This document shows, piece by piece, positions 8,745 through 16,598 of a stretch of 64,000 nt of DNA. The notes beneath the pieces were generated by a model, which saw only the letters and a list, made by a program, of their open reading frames with translations, had not been told where the DNA came from and made no database searches. Every line of letters begins with the position of its first letter. Within the stretch, counting starts at the first letter, position 1. The position numbers were made by a program, and so were the translations under genes. Origin of the DNA: Chitinophaga sp. Cy-1792 (GTDB taxonomy: Bacteria > Bacteroidota > Bacteroidia > Chitinophagales > Chitinophagaceae). Location of the stretch: contig NZ_VWWO01000002.1 in NCBI RefSeq assembly GCF_011752935.1, positions 2,418,001-2,482,000 of the forward strand, written 5' to 3'.

Positions 8745-10073
8745 TCAGGAGAAAGCTACTTTACCTGTAGCCACATCTAACGTAGGACCGGCTATGGTAG
8801 CTGGTTTCACGGATGCAAAACAAACATCCAGCTGATGCCAGCCATCTTCAAAATTATACGTCACGGTAAAGTCATTTACTTCACAAATCTGTTTTACAAT
8901 AGCCAAACCCAGGCCTATACTGTCGTTGCACTGATTCGTCTTCTTGAAACGGCGGAAAAGTTCTTCTGTCGGCAATATAGGAGGATGACCGGTATTCCGT
9001 ACTTTAAAGTGGCCTGCCGTCAGCTCTACCTGCATCTCTCCACCTTCTTCTAAATTATACCGGATGGCATTGCTCAGCAGATTGCTGATCAGCATTTCTG
9101 CCAGCGCAGGATGTATTTTCAGTGAAACATTTTTCTCAAAATGTGTCTGCAGTTTTATCTCCTTCAGATTGATCCAGTCCTCGTACATGGCGAGTACATT
9201 ACGCGTGATCGTACAGAATTTAATATGGGCGGAGGCATTATATTCATGGTTCTCCAGCTTCGTGAGCAAAACCAGGGAACGGTTGATATGTGACAAACGC
9301 TCGATGGCCGTCTGCATATCCCCAATCAGCTCGGCCTGTTTGCCGTCAATATCGGTCTGACTCAGCAGGTCTAGTTTGCTACGCACCACCGCCAGCGGGG
9401 TTTGCAGCTCATGCGATGCATTTTCACTGAACTCTTTTACTGCCGCATAATCCGCCTTGGCGCGGGTAGTCATCCGCTTCAGGAAATCGTTCAGCTCTTT
9501 GAATTCGGTGGTACTGGTATGCGGTAATTCAATTTTGCTATCTTTCTTCTTCAGGTCGAAATGCTTGATAATTCTCATGCTGCGGTGCAGCGGCGACAGT
9601 AGTATGCGCGATAGCAGCCTCGCCGTCAGCACAATAACTGCGATCATGATCAGCATCTTCCAAAGGACGGTATTCAGCATGTCTTTGAATAGCTCGTTGG
9701 ACTTCAGCACATAATTATAGGAAGATATTTTATAGATCTGGTTGCCATAGGGATAGAATGAAGATACCGTAATACGGCATTCATTTTCTACCAGGTCGTC
9801 TTTTATGTTGCTGCTCTTGATTGTCTGCACGCGCTCCTGCGGCATCTTGCCGTTGTACAGACTAACAGTAATGGCACGGCCATGCGTATACTGATCGGGC
9901 ACGTCTCCCGCCAGCAGCTGATTATAGACGTGGTCATTTACCGCTGTCATACGGGCAATCTCTGCCTGATCAAGGTGCTTCTTGATATTATTCCTGGAAA
10001 TAACCATGGTAACAGGTGTTACCAGGAATATCATCCCAAGAAACCAGATCGACATTTTATTGAGCAGTTTCAT
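8745..10073 (-). CDS. Sensor histidine kinase of an efflux-linked two-component system
   Basis: 442 residues. TM1 (about 7-26) and TM2 (about 138-158) bracket a sensor region of about 110 residues, predicted periplasmic. A HAMP-like linker follows, then the dimerisation helix with H-box FSENASHELQTPLAVV (phospho-acceptor His221) and an HATPase_c domain with N-box NLLSNAIRYN (about 331-340) and the glycine box GLGLAIVK (about 387-394). It autophosphorylates and passes the phosphate to the regulator encoded just upstream; the two genes overlap by 4 nt (ATGA). The signal is unknown; its place beside an RND operon suggests a toxic compound or envelope stress. The C-terminus extends about 20 residues past the ATPase domain. 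Confidence 0.93.
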   Translation of the reverse strand: MKLLNKMSIWFLGMIFLVTPVTMVISRNNIKKHLDQAEIARMTAVNDHVYNQLLAGDVPDQYTHGRAITVSLYNGKMPQERVQTIKSSNIKDDLVENECRITVSSFYPYGNQIYKISSYNYVLKSNELFKDMLNTVLWKMLIMIAVIVLTARLLSRILLSPLHRSMRIIKHFDLKKKDSKIELPHTSTTEFKELNDFLKRMTTRAKADYAAVKEFSENASHELQTPLAVVRSKLDLLSQTDIDGKQAELIGDMQTAIERLSHINRSLVLLTKLENHEYNASAHIKFCTITRNVLAMYEDWINLKEIKLQTHFEKNVSLKIHPALAEMLISNLLSNAIRYNLEEGGEMQVELTAGHFKVRNTGHPPILPTEELFRRFKKTNQCNDSIGLGLAIVKQICEVNDFTVTYNFEDGWHQLDVCFASVKPATIAGPTLDVATGKVAFS

Positions 10074-10756
10074 GATTTGGACGTATTAAACTTATAACCC
10101 AGGCCATACACCGTTTCTATATAATCCGTTCCTTTAGCTGCGCTGATCTTTTTACGTAGATTTTTGACGTGCTGATATACGAAATCGAAGTTAGCAAGAT
10201 TATCCGTGTAATCTCCCCAGAGGTGCGCCGCAATGGCTTGTTTGGAGAGTACCCGGTTTTTATTGACAATAAAATACAGCAGGAGGTCAAATTCCTTCCT
10301 GGTCACATCCAGCAGCTGGTCATTGACCGCCGCTTCGATGGTGTCTGTATTGAGCGCAAATTCGTTGAAATTAACCAGGTTGCTGGGCCCTTCCAGTTGT
10401 TTGCGCCGGTAAATGGCCCTGATACGCGCATGTAACTCCGACATATGAAAAGGCTTGGTAACATAATCATCGGCGCCTTCCTCCAGCCCGAGGATCTTGT
10501 CATCCAGCGCATCTTTTGCTGAAATGATAAGAATACCGCTGCGGATATGCTCCTTACGGATCAGCTTCAGCAGCTCCAGCCCGTTGCCATCCGGCAGCAT
10601 AATATCTACCAGGATACAATCGTAGGTAAAAAGAGCCAGTTTCTCTGCGGCCGTCTGCACATCATATACCGGCTCACAGATGTACTTTTCCCCGCTGAGG
10701 TACTCCGCAATCCCGCCTGCCAGTTCCTTATTATCTTCAACAATTAATACTTTCAT
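10070..10756 (-). CDS. OmpR/PhoB-family response regulator
   Basis: 228 residues starting MKVLIVEDNK, the standard receiver start; codons further upstream in the frame are not needed and run into the promoter. The receiver domain (1-120) has acidic residues near 8-9, phospho-acceptor Asp51 in LVDIMLPDGNG, and Lys101 in VTKPF. The C-terminal winged-helix domain (about 130-225) carries the LTRKEFDLLLY-like strand/helix (here VTRKEFDLLLYF) and the ending YGLGYKF. It is expected to bind tandem 11-bp repeats. Such a motif occurs upstream of this gene and of the efflux operon, so it probably activates both. The stop overlaps the kinase start. Confidence 0.95.
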   Translation of the reverse strand: MKVLIVEDNKELAGGIAEYLSGEKYICEPVYDVQTAAEKLALFTYDCILVDIMLPDGNGLELLKLIRKEHIRSGILIISAKDALDDKILGLEEGADDYVTKPFHMSELHARIRAIYRRKQLEGPSNLVNFNEFALNTDTIEAAVNDQLLDVTRKEFDLLLYFIVNKNRVLSKQAIAAHLWGDYTDNLANFDFVYQHVKNLRKKISAAKGTDYIETVYGLGYKFNTSKS

Positions 10757-10785
10757 AGCTGCATTACTGCCTGTAAAATCAAGTG

Positions 10786-10820
10786 CAAATTTAAAGCAAT
10801 TTTGAAGTTTGGTAAAGATT
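10786..10820 (-). promoter_or_regulatory. Promoter and likely autoregulatory site of the response-regulator gene
   Basis: On the minus strand, ACTTCAAAAT (plus-strand 10799-10808) is the same decamer found upstream of the efflux operon. It is preceded one turn upstream by a weaker half site (around 10810-10820) and followed 5 nt later by TAAATTTG (10786-10793), an exact match to the Bacteroidota -7 consensus TAnnTTTG. No good -33 TTTG is present at the usual spacing, as expected for an activator-dependent promoter. Confidence 0.5.
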
Positions 10821-10951
10821 GCTATAGTTAAATAAAGTACAAACATCTACATATATAAAAATATTTTAAATAGATTTATATAGCGAGATTTACCTGCGCG
10901 AATGGCGGAGAATGATATAACGTATTCTATCTTCGCTGTTTAATTCACGAT

Positions 10952-11899
10952 ATGCGATATTTGTTATTACTGACCTGTCTGCTTACGCAGATAATGGTGA
11001 AAGCCCAGCAACTCCACCCTTATAATGATTATGTTCATAACTTCTCCCTGTCTATACCTGAAAAATGGCGGTACTGGAAAAACCTTGACAGCATCCACGT
11101 GTTGCTGCTGGCCCAGAACCCGGACGCACCAAAGATCCACGACAACTATAATGTAACGGTAGTCATGGACCCCGGTTCCAATGTAGACTCTTCTTTTGCG
11201 CACTTAATGTACTATACGTCCATCAACCGCTTAAAAGTGCTGGATACCGGCACCTATGTGGTGGATGGAAAGCGTATCCGCTGGTACGAGGACATACATC
11301 TGGGCCGGTCCGGAATTGACACCATAGTTGCATTTAATTTCCTGCTGTACAACAAGGACAGGGCCTATCTGCTTACCTGCGCCACCACTCCCAACAGGCG
11401 CAAGCTGGTAAAACCACTCTTCCATAGCATCGCCCAAACGTTCAAAACAGGTTTGCCTATACCGGTAGAAGTATTAAAGATAGATTTATCAGGAGATACC
11501 CAATGGGAAAAAGTGGCAGAAAACGGGAATGAACTGGTCAGCAGCTATCAGCTGGCGCCTGCAGGCGAGTCACTAAAAAACTGGACAAGATTACTGAATT
11601 TCACTACTATAAAATCCGCGGCAGCAACGGATATCAGCGCCATCCTTTCCAACATGAAAGCGCAGGCAGAAAAAGAATACACGGCGCCTGCCATCACTAT
11701 ACTGGCCAATGATCCTAATTACGGTATGATAAAAATCGAAACAAACGAAAGCTCCAATGAAGCCAACCTCTTCTTTATCAGGAAAGGTGATGCCGGCATT
11801 CATATGATAGGCTATATGGTGCATCGTCCGCAATTCAATCCTGGCGAAGCAGAACACTGGCAGGAGCTTTTCATGAAAGGTAAGCTCGTGATAGAATAA
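10952..11899 (+). CDS. Secreted protein, possible PsbP/DcrB-like fold (paralog A)
   Basis: 315 residues with a signal peptide ending near VKAQ (residue 19). The opening of the mature part, NFSLSIPEKWRYW, followed by a strand-rich stretch and an LLTCATTP...KPLFHSIAQTFK segment, resembles the PsbP/DcrB/DUF1795 type of lipoprotein or periplasmic domain; this is pattern recognition, not a firm family call. A second, less clear domain follows and the protein ends GKLVIE. A clear paralog lies at 12995-13951, ending GKLVTE, on the other side of the hydrolase gene. Function unknown. A strong terminator follows. Confidence 0.75.
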   Translation: MRYLLLLTCLLTQIMVKAQQLHPYNDYVHNFSLSIPEKWRYWKNLDSIHVLLLAQNPDAPKIHDNYNVTVVMDPGSNVDSSFAHLMYYTSINRLKVLDTGTYVVDGKRIRWYEDIHLGRSGIDTIVAFNFLLYNKDRAYLLTCATTPNRRKLVKPLFHSIAQTFKTGLPIPVEVLKIDLSGDTQWEKVAENGNELVSSYQLAPAGESLKNWTRLLNFTTIKSAAATDISAILSNMKAQAEKEYTAPAITILANDPNYGMIKIETNESSNEANLFFIRKGDAGIHMIGYMVHRPQFNPGEAEHWQELFMKGKLVIE

Positions 11900-11917
11900 T
11901 TATCTTACTAAAAATAT

Positions 11918-11961
11918 AAAAAGCAAAACGAGGGCCTTTAACGGTCCTCGTTTTGCTTTTT
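11918..11961. terminator. Bidirectional intrinsic terminator
   Basis: A 16-bp stem (11918-11933 with 11946-11961) flanked by A-runs on the left and T-runs on the right, between convergent genes. The runs inside the stem arms supply a U-tract in both directions, so it can end both the secreted protein gene and the hydrolase gene. Confidence 0.9.
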
Positions 11962-11979
11962 ATAGTAACGTCTAAACCC

Positions 11980-12801
11980 CTACGATTTAATAAACGCCAG
12001 TATATCTTTATTGATCGTTTCTGCCTCTGTAGTGGGCATGCCATGCGGGAAACCCGGATAGGTAATCAGTTTTCCATGTTTGAGCAGCTTAGCCGCCTTT
12101 ACGCCGCAGATCTGGTACGGCACGATCTGATCATCTTCACCGTGTAGTACCAGCACAGGAATATCCACGCCTTTAAGGTCTTCTGTAAAATCTGTTTCAG
12201 AGAAAGCCTTGATGCATTCATAATGTGCGTTGATGGCGCCCATCATACTTTGCCGCCACCAGTTATCACGCACGCCTTCTTTAATATTGGCGCCCGGGCG
12301 GTTATAGCCATAGAAAGGCAATGAAAAATCCTTAAAGTACTGCAGCCTGTCTGTAGCGGTTTTCAAACGTATTTCATCAAATACGCTCAGCGGTACCCCA
12401 TCAGGATTGCTGGCGCTCTGCACCATCACCGGCGTTACGGCACTCACCAGCACCGCCTTTGCTACCCTGCCTTTGCCATACTTATATACATACCGGATCA
12501 CTTCTCCGCCACCGGTCGAGTGCCCGATGTGAATGGCATCTTTCAAGTCGAGTGCGGTGGTAAGCTCAGCCACATCGGCGGCGTAGGTATCCATATTATG
12601 ACCGCCGGATGTCTGGGTGGAGCGGCCATGGCCACGTCTGTCGTGCGCAATCACACGGTAACCCTGCTGTAGAAAAAATAGCATCTGCGTATCCCAGTCG
12701 TCGCCGGAGAGCGGCCATCCATGGTGAAATACAATAGGCTGCCCGGAACCCCAGTCTTTATAATACATTTCGGTTCCACCTTTCAGTTTTAGCTTACTCA
12801 T
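11980..12801 (-). CDS. Alpha/beta hydrolase, haloperoxidase-like
   Basis: 273 residues. Full alpha/beta hydrolase signature: oxyanion region HHGWPLSGDDW (about 26-36), nucleophile elbow GHSTGGG with Ser95, acid in HGEDDQIVP (Asp224), and His253 in GFPHGM. The RRGHGRS and DTYAADVAEL motifs are typical of the non-haem chloroperoxidase/esterase branch (arylesterases and cofactor-free haloperoxidases). It has no signal peptide, so it is cytoplasmic. It probably hydrolyses small esters or lactones; perhydrolase activity is common in this branch. Natural substrate unknown. It is monocistronic, lying between two paralogous secreted-protein genes on the other strand. Confidence 0.92.
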   Translation of the reverse strand: MSKLKLKGGTEMYYKDWGSGQPIVFHHGWPLSGDDWDTQMLFFLQQGYRVIAHDRRGHGRSTQTSGGHNMDTYAADVAELTTALDLKDAIHIGHSTGGGEVIRYVYKYGKGRVAKAVLVSAVTPVMVQSASNPDGVPLSVFDEIRLKTATDRLQYFKDFSLPFYGYNRPGANIKEGVRDNWWRQSMMGAINAHYECIKAFSETDFTEDLKGVDIPVLVLHGEDDQIVPYQICGVKAAKLLKHGKLITYPGFPHGMPTTEAETINKDILAFIKS

Positions 12802-12994
12802 AAAAAATGCTTTACATTTAAGTTTATGTACTTACAGTTGCATCATTTCAAACCAGGGAAGCCTTCATTTTGTTCAGGGGCTTTTTACAATTAAAAGTTA
12901 CTTAAGGTAACCGGCAGGGTATATCCCCTGGCAGCTTTTCTAAATGCCTATCGATCACTATATTCAATATATTTGTGGCTTGTAATTTATACAT

Positions 12995-13951
12995 ATGAAA
13001 TATATTTTTCTTGTAGCCTGTGTTCTGACTGTATTTGCTGCCCAAGCGCAGCAGCTGCCCTTTGAATTTAAAGACCGTATTAATAAATTCAGCATTACTA
13101 TTCCCAAAAACTGGTCGTACCGAAAGCCTGATACACTTACCATTGCTGTTTCTGCAAGGAGTAAGGAAAAGATTGACACCATGCCTGTTCCGGATATTTT
13201 CAATGTAACCGTATTGCCCATAGCGGGTATGAACAGCGAGGAAGCCTTTGCAAAGATGCAGGAGCAACTGAGTCAGACCAATAACCGGACGATTGAAAAA
13301 GGGGTGTATACCTCCGGCCGTCAGAAATTATACTGGGCTGATAATATCATTCCTCCTTTCGGAACATTCGACAGTGTATATTCGGCAGTATTTGTTATGT
13401 CTAACCGTTTTCGTGTTTATGTAATATCCTGTACTACTACTGCTGAGCGGTATAAGCTGCTAAAACCGAATTTCCACGCCATCGCGAAATCATTTAAATG
13501 TTTTCAGCAGCCAGCCCCGGAGGCTTTCACCATTCACCTCCCCGATGATAATGTATGGGTAGCAACAGACGAAGTCAAAGACCCGGAAATGGGCACCATG
13601 TATTACGTTCATCCGGAAAGAGAAAACATGGAGAACTACAAAACTGCCATCTGGTTCCTTCGCTCCCCGTTTCCTCCCGGATTGACACTTAAATCGCTTG
13701 TAAAAAGTTTTACAGAGAGCAAAATAGAGGAGAATGGGAATATGAAAATCGTGAAGATCCTCGAAACAGCAGACAAAGCCATTGTCTCAATGAATGACGC
13801 AAAAACAAATGAATACTCTGTAGCCTGTCTTTTCAAAGGTAAAACCAATATGCATATGACCACTTTCATGACCAGAAACAGAACCGTTTCGCCGGAAGAA
13901 ATGGAAAAATGGATCAATATCCTGAAAGAAGGAAAACTGGTCACAGAATAA
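12995..13951 (+). CDS. Secreted protein, possible PsbP/DcrB-like fold (paralog B)
   Basis: 318 residues, signal peptide ending near AQAQ (residue 19). Its layout follows its paralog at 10952-11899: KFSITIPKNWSYRKP after the signal, a conserved tryptophan (YWADN versus RWYED), a V-x-S/T-C-x-T-T-x-x-x-R/K-x-x-L-x-K-P-x-F-H motif, and the ending KEGKLVTE. The two proteins probably arose by duplication. Possible fold is PsbP/DcrB-like; no catalytic residues stand out. Followed by a perfect 23-bp hairpin. Role unknown. Confidence 0.75.
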   Translation: MKYIFLVACVLTVFAAQAQQLPFEFKDRINKFSITIPKNWSYRKPDTLTIAVSARSKEKIDTMPVPDIFNVTVLPIAGMNSEEAFAKMQEQLSQTNNRTIEKGVYTSGRQKLYWADNIIPPFGTFDSVYSAVFVMSNRFRVYVISCTTTAERYKLLKPNFHAIAKSFKCFQQPAPEAFTIHLPDDNVWVATDEVKDPEMGTMYYVHPERENMENYKTAIWFLRSPFPPGLTLKSLVKSFTESKIEENGNMKIVKILETADKAIVSMNDAKTNEYSVACLFKGKTNMHMTTFMTRNRTVSPEEMEKWINILKEGKLVTE

Positions 13952-13966
13952 ATCATCATAGAACGC

Positions 13967-14015
13967 ATTGTAAAAAGAAATGGCCGGAGATACTCCGGCC
14001 ATTTCTTTTTACAAT
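13967..14015 (+). terminator. Strong intrinsic terminator
   Basis: A perfect 23-bp inverted repeat (13967-13989 and 13993-14015) with a 3-nt loop; the right arm contains CTTTTT. It begins 15 nt after the upstream stop codon. Symmetry would allow termination of transcripts from either side. Confidence 0.9.
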
Positions 14016-14182
14016 CATTTTTCAAAAAAGTGCAGGTTAATTCTTTTATATGCTTTTATTCCCGCACCCATATAGCAGGCAGTATTTGTTATTTCACCAT
14101 CAACTGAAAGATCAGTTATAACCATGCGTAATCAGGCCTTAAACATACGGCCTGACATTCTTTCAACATAAAATCTTACATC

Positions 14183-14533
14183 ATGAAAAAAGTACTGTTA
14201 TGCTGTGCGTTATTGGTAGCTGCCAACGCTTCATTTGCCGCCCCCACAGAAAATCCTCCAACATCTCCGATTGCCCAGACGGCCAATGACCCTGAATATA
14301 TTGTTACTATCACGGTAGTAACCAATGTTCTGGGACTGGAAGTACCTGTACCCTTTGCCACCATTTTTGTAAATAATGCAGCTGCGGCAACTACTAATTC
14401 CCTGGGAATAGCAGCGAATGTAAAACTAAGACAAGGTGACATCCTTGCGCTTCCGGCTGGTGTTGTACATTGGATCTATAACGAGGGAGATGGTTTAGAT
14501 CTTAAACTTGTACTACTTGATGTACAACTATAA
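14183..14533 (+). CDS. Small secreted protein with legumin-cupin-like tail
   Basis: 116 residues. Signal peptide MKKVLLCCALLVAANASFA, then a Pro/Thr-rich stretch. The middle (VPVPFATIFVNNA...TTNSLGIAANVKLRQGD) looks like a carboxypeptidase-regulatory-like beta sandwich strand set, as found at the start of SusC proteins. The last 33 residues contain GDILALPAGVVHWIYNEGD followed by LKLVLLDV, which resembles the cupin motif of plant 11S globulins and germin-like proteins (GD-I-x-A-x-P-A-G-V-x-H-W-x-Y-N). Only half a cupin would be present. Either reading implies a small beta protein outside the inner membrane. Function unknown; monocistronic. Confidence 0.65.
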   Translation: MKKVLLCCALLVAANASFAAPTENPPTSPIAQTANDPEYIVTITVVTNVLGLEVPVPFATIFVNNAAAATTNSLGIAANVKLRQGDILALPAGVVHWIYNEGDGLDLKLVLLDVQL

Positions 14534-14562
14534 TATTTGTAAACCCTCTAAACATAACATGG

Positions 14563-14587
14563 CCCGCAGGTATACTACTCCTGCGGG
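14563..14587 (+). terminator. Short GC-rich hairpin after the small secreted protein gene
   Basis: CCCGCAGG (14563-14570) pairs with CCTGCGGG (14580-14587) across a 9-nt loop, 30 nt after the stop codon. No U-tract follows directly, so termination strength is uncertain. Confidence 0.5.
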
Positions 14588-14640
14588 GCATATTATTACG
14601 AACGAAATAAGTTAACGTAGTCGTATATGTGATTTCTCTA

Positions 14641-15045
14641 TCAGAAATCAAAAAAGAAAAATATCAGCGCCGCCCATTCCCGTTTAACGCCGGAAGCATA
14701 CCCTAAAGTTGAATAGTTGCGGTCCAGTACTTTTCCATCTGCTTTTATATAACCCAGTGTCTCATAGCCACTATTCTGGATTTTCCCATCGCTCTTAATA
14801 TATCCAATAGTAGAATATCCTTTGTCAGTTACCCGGTCCCCTTTTACATAGCCAATGGTCTCATGGCCTGCATTCTCCACCCTGCCATCACTTTTTATAT
14901 AGCCAGCCGTACTACCGCCGCTATTACGTATAACGCCATCGCTGTTAACTGAATACCTGGAAGTATAATCGTGACTTTTGATGGTCTGGGCTTTTGACAG
15001 CATTCCACAGAGCAAAACAGCGAAGAGGAGGAACATTTTTTTCAT
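14641..15045 (-). CDS. Secreted protein made of five 17-residue repeats
   Basis: 134 residues with a signal peptide ending near LSKAQ (residue 20). Residues 31-115 are five consecutive repeats of 18, 17, 16, 17 and 17 residues with the pattern Y-I/V-K-S/A-D-G-x-V/I-x-x-x-x-Y/H-x-T-I/L-G. Each ends in Gly directly before the next Tyr. The regularity suggests a small solenoid or beta-propeller-like stack. The protein ends in a hydrophobic Phe-rich tail after REWAAL, which may be a membrane or sorting tail; similar tails follow such repeats in other Bacteroidota proteins, as far as I recall. No catalytic motif. Function unknown. Confidence 0.7.
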   Translation of the reverse strand: MKKMFLLFAVLLCGMLSKAQTIKSHDYTSRYSVNSDGVIRNSGGSTAGYIKSDGRVENAGHETIGYVKGDRVTDKGYSTIGYIKSDGKIQNSGYETLGYIKADGKVLDRNYSTLGYASGVKREWAALIFFFFDF

Positions 15046-15247
15046 AACAGTACAAGGGATTATGGGTTTAAATAAAAAACAATCATCTGCAAAAAAGAAA
15101 ATCCTGTGCCAGATTATTATTTAAGGGAGATAGTTATCAATAAACTGCTATCAGATATGAGAATAGGCAGATTGTTTTTCAATTAATTAATACTCAATTT
15201 TTCTAGTTAGATTTTTTACATCCTGCTGGAAAAACAAGCTGTATTAT

Positions 15248-15255
15248 TAACTTTG
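15248..15255 (+). promoter_or_regulatory. Candidate -7 box for the MFS gene
   Basis: TAACTTTG fits the Bacteroidota -7 consensus TAnnTTTG and lies 27 nt before the ATG at 15283. The -33 region upstream is T-rich but has no clean TTTG, so this is only a candidate. Confidence 0.35.
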
Positions 15256-15282
15256 ATCTTAAATTCCTATACCAGCATTCCT

Positions 15283-16515
15283 ATGGAGCAAACAACATCC
15301 TACGTCGAAAAGGGCTTTCGGCGTATAATCATCACCGTTAGCTGTCTACTTTGTATCCTCCTGGCGTTCATGAATATTCCTGTCTTTACTGTAGCCTGGC
15401 ATGATATCAGCGCTCAACTGAACCTTTCTTCCAATGAGATAATCATGATGACGATGGCCTATACAATGGGCAATATTCTTATTATACCTATGAGTCCCTG
15501 GTTTGCAGGCTTCTGGGGAAGAAGAAATGCGTTATCACTAGCTATTATCATTTTTATTATCGCCTCTTTTTTGTGCGGCAATGCTACTATCTACTACGAA
15601 CTGCTGCTCTTTCGGTTCATACAGGGTATCGCCGGCGGCGCCATGCTGATATTAGCACATACCATCCTTACTGAAAGCTGGACGATAGAAAACAGGGTAA
15701 TATCACAGTTATGGGTCATCTTTGGCATACTTGCAGGGCGGACATACGGAGCAGCCATCAGCGGATATATAACAGATAATTACTCCTGGGCTTATATATT
15801 TTTTGCAGATATTCCTGTGGGAATTATTGCCGCCGTTCTCGTTATGCTTAGTGTACGTAATGGAAAATATGATACCCAGCCAGACTGGCGCGGAAATTTA
15901 CAGCTGGTCATCAGTATCATCATGATATTTCTGGCACAGGGATCAGGCTCACAGAAAAATTTGGTGTTCAACCCTTACAGATGTACCATTTTAATACTTG
16001 GGCTCTCCGGCCTGATACTTTATGTAGTCAGACAAAACCGGTTGCTATCATCGGCGGCGGGCAATAGCAGCTGGCAGGACAGCAATTTACGAAAGGGGTT
16101 GCTGCTCACCTTAATAGCTACCATAATTATTACTGACAATGGCGCTATACTCGCATCAATGGCTAAACAGGGGGTACATATTTCGGGAAGCCCATTAATA
16201 CCATGCCTTCTTAGCATGACTGTTACACTGCTGTTAACTGCCTTTGTCATTAAGAATGACAACAACCTGAAATATGCATTTGCAACAGGTTTCACCATAA
16301 TGATCACCAGTTTCGTACTGACATTTACCATTTCATGGTCAGATCTTTACTGGCTGCTAATTTATCGGTCTGTCGGCTTTGCCATACTAATGTTGGCGTC
16401 AAATTATCTGACCCTCTATACGCTCGACAACAAAAGCCTGGGGAAAGGTGTCGCATTGTATCATTTCATATTGGCACTCGGTACCGGCCTCGGTGCAGCG
16501 ATTGCATTTCTATAA
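15283..16515 (+). CDS. MFS transporter, DHA2/EmrB-like
   Basis: 410 residues from the ATG at 15283 (a TTG ten codons upstream falls on the candidate -7 box and is less likely). About 12 or more hydrophobic segments. Helix 2-3 carries MSPWFAGFWGRRNALSLAI, matching the MFS motif A, and NYSWAYIFFADIPVGIIA matches the SWRWIFxINxPIG region characteristic of the EmrB/QacA drug:H+ antiporter branch. At 410 residues it is shorter than the usual 14-helix DHA2 proteins (around 500), so the C-terminal helices may be reduced. It probably exports small hydrophobic compounds. Monocistronic with a good terminator. Confidence 0.85.
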   Translation: MEQTTSYVEKGFRRIIITVSCLLCILLAFMNIPVFTVAWHDISAQLNLSSNEIIMMTMAYTMGNILIIPMSPWFAGFWGRRNALSLAIIIFIIASFLCGNATIYYELLLFRFIQGIAGGAMLILAHTILTESWTIENRVISQLWVIFGILAGRTYGAAISGYITDNYSWAYIFFADIPVGIIAAVLVMLSVRNGKYDTQPDWRGNLQLVISIIMIFLAQGSGSQKNLVFNPYRCTILILGLSGLILYVVRQNRLLSSAAGNSSWQDSNLRKGLLLTLIATIIITDNGAILASMAKQGVHISGSPLIPCLLSMTVTLLLTAFVIKNDNNLKYAFATGFTIMITSFVLTFTISWSDLYWLLIYRSVGFAILMLASNYLTLYTLDNKSLGKGVALYHFILALGTGLGAAIAFL

Positions 16516-16519
16516 ACAA

Positions 16520-16548
16520 AAAGATCTGCAGGATGCCTGCAGATCTTT
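16520..16548. terminator. Bidirectional terminator
   Basis: AAAGATCTGCAGG (16520-16532) pairs perfectly with CCTGCAGATCTTT (16536-16548) over a 3-nt loop, five bases after the MFS stop codon and 51 nt from the end of the convergent POT gene. Confidence 0.8.
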
Positions 16549-16598
16549 CCAACTATTTTTACCAGGTCAGATAATTATATAAATCATCTGCAAAAATC

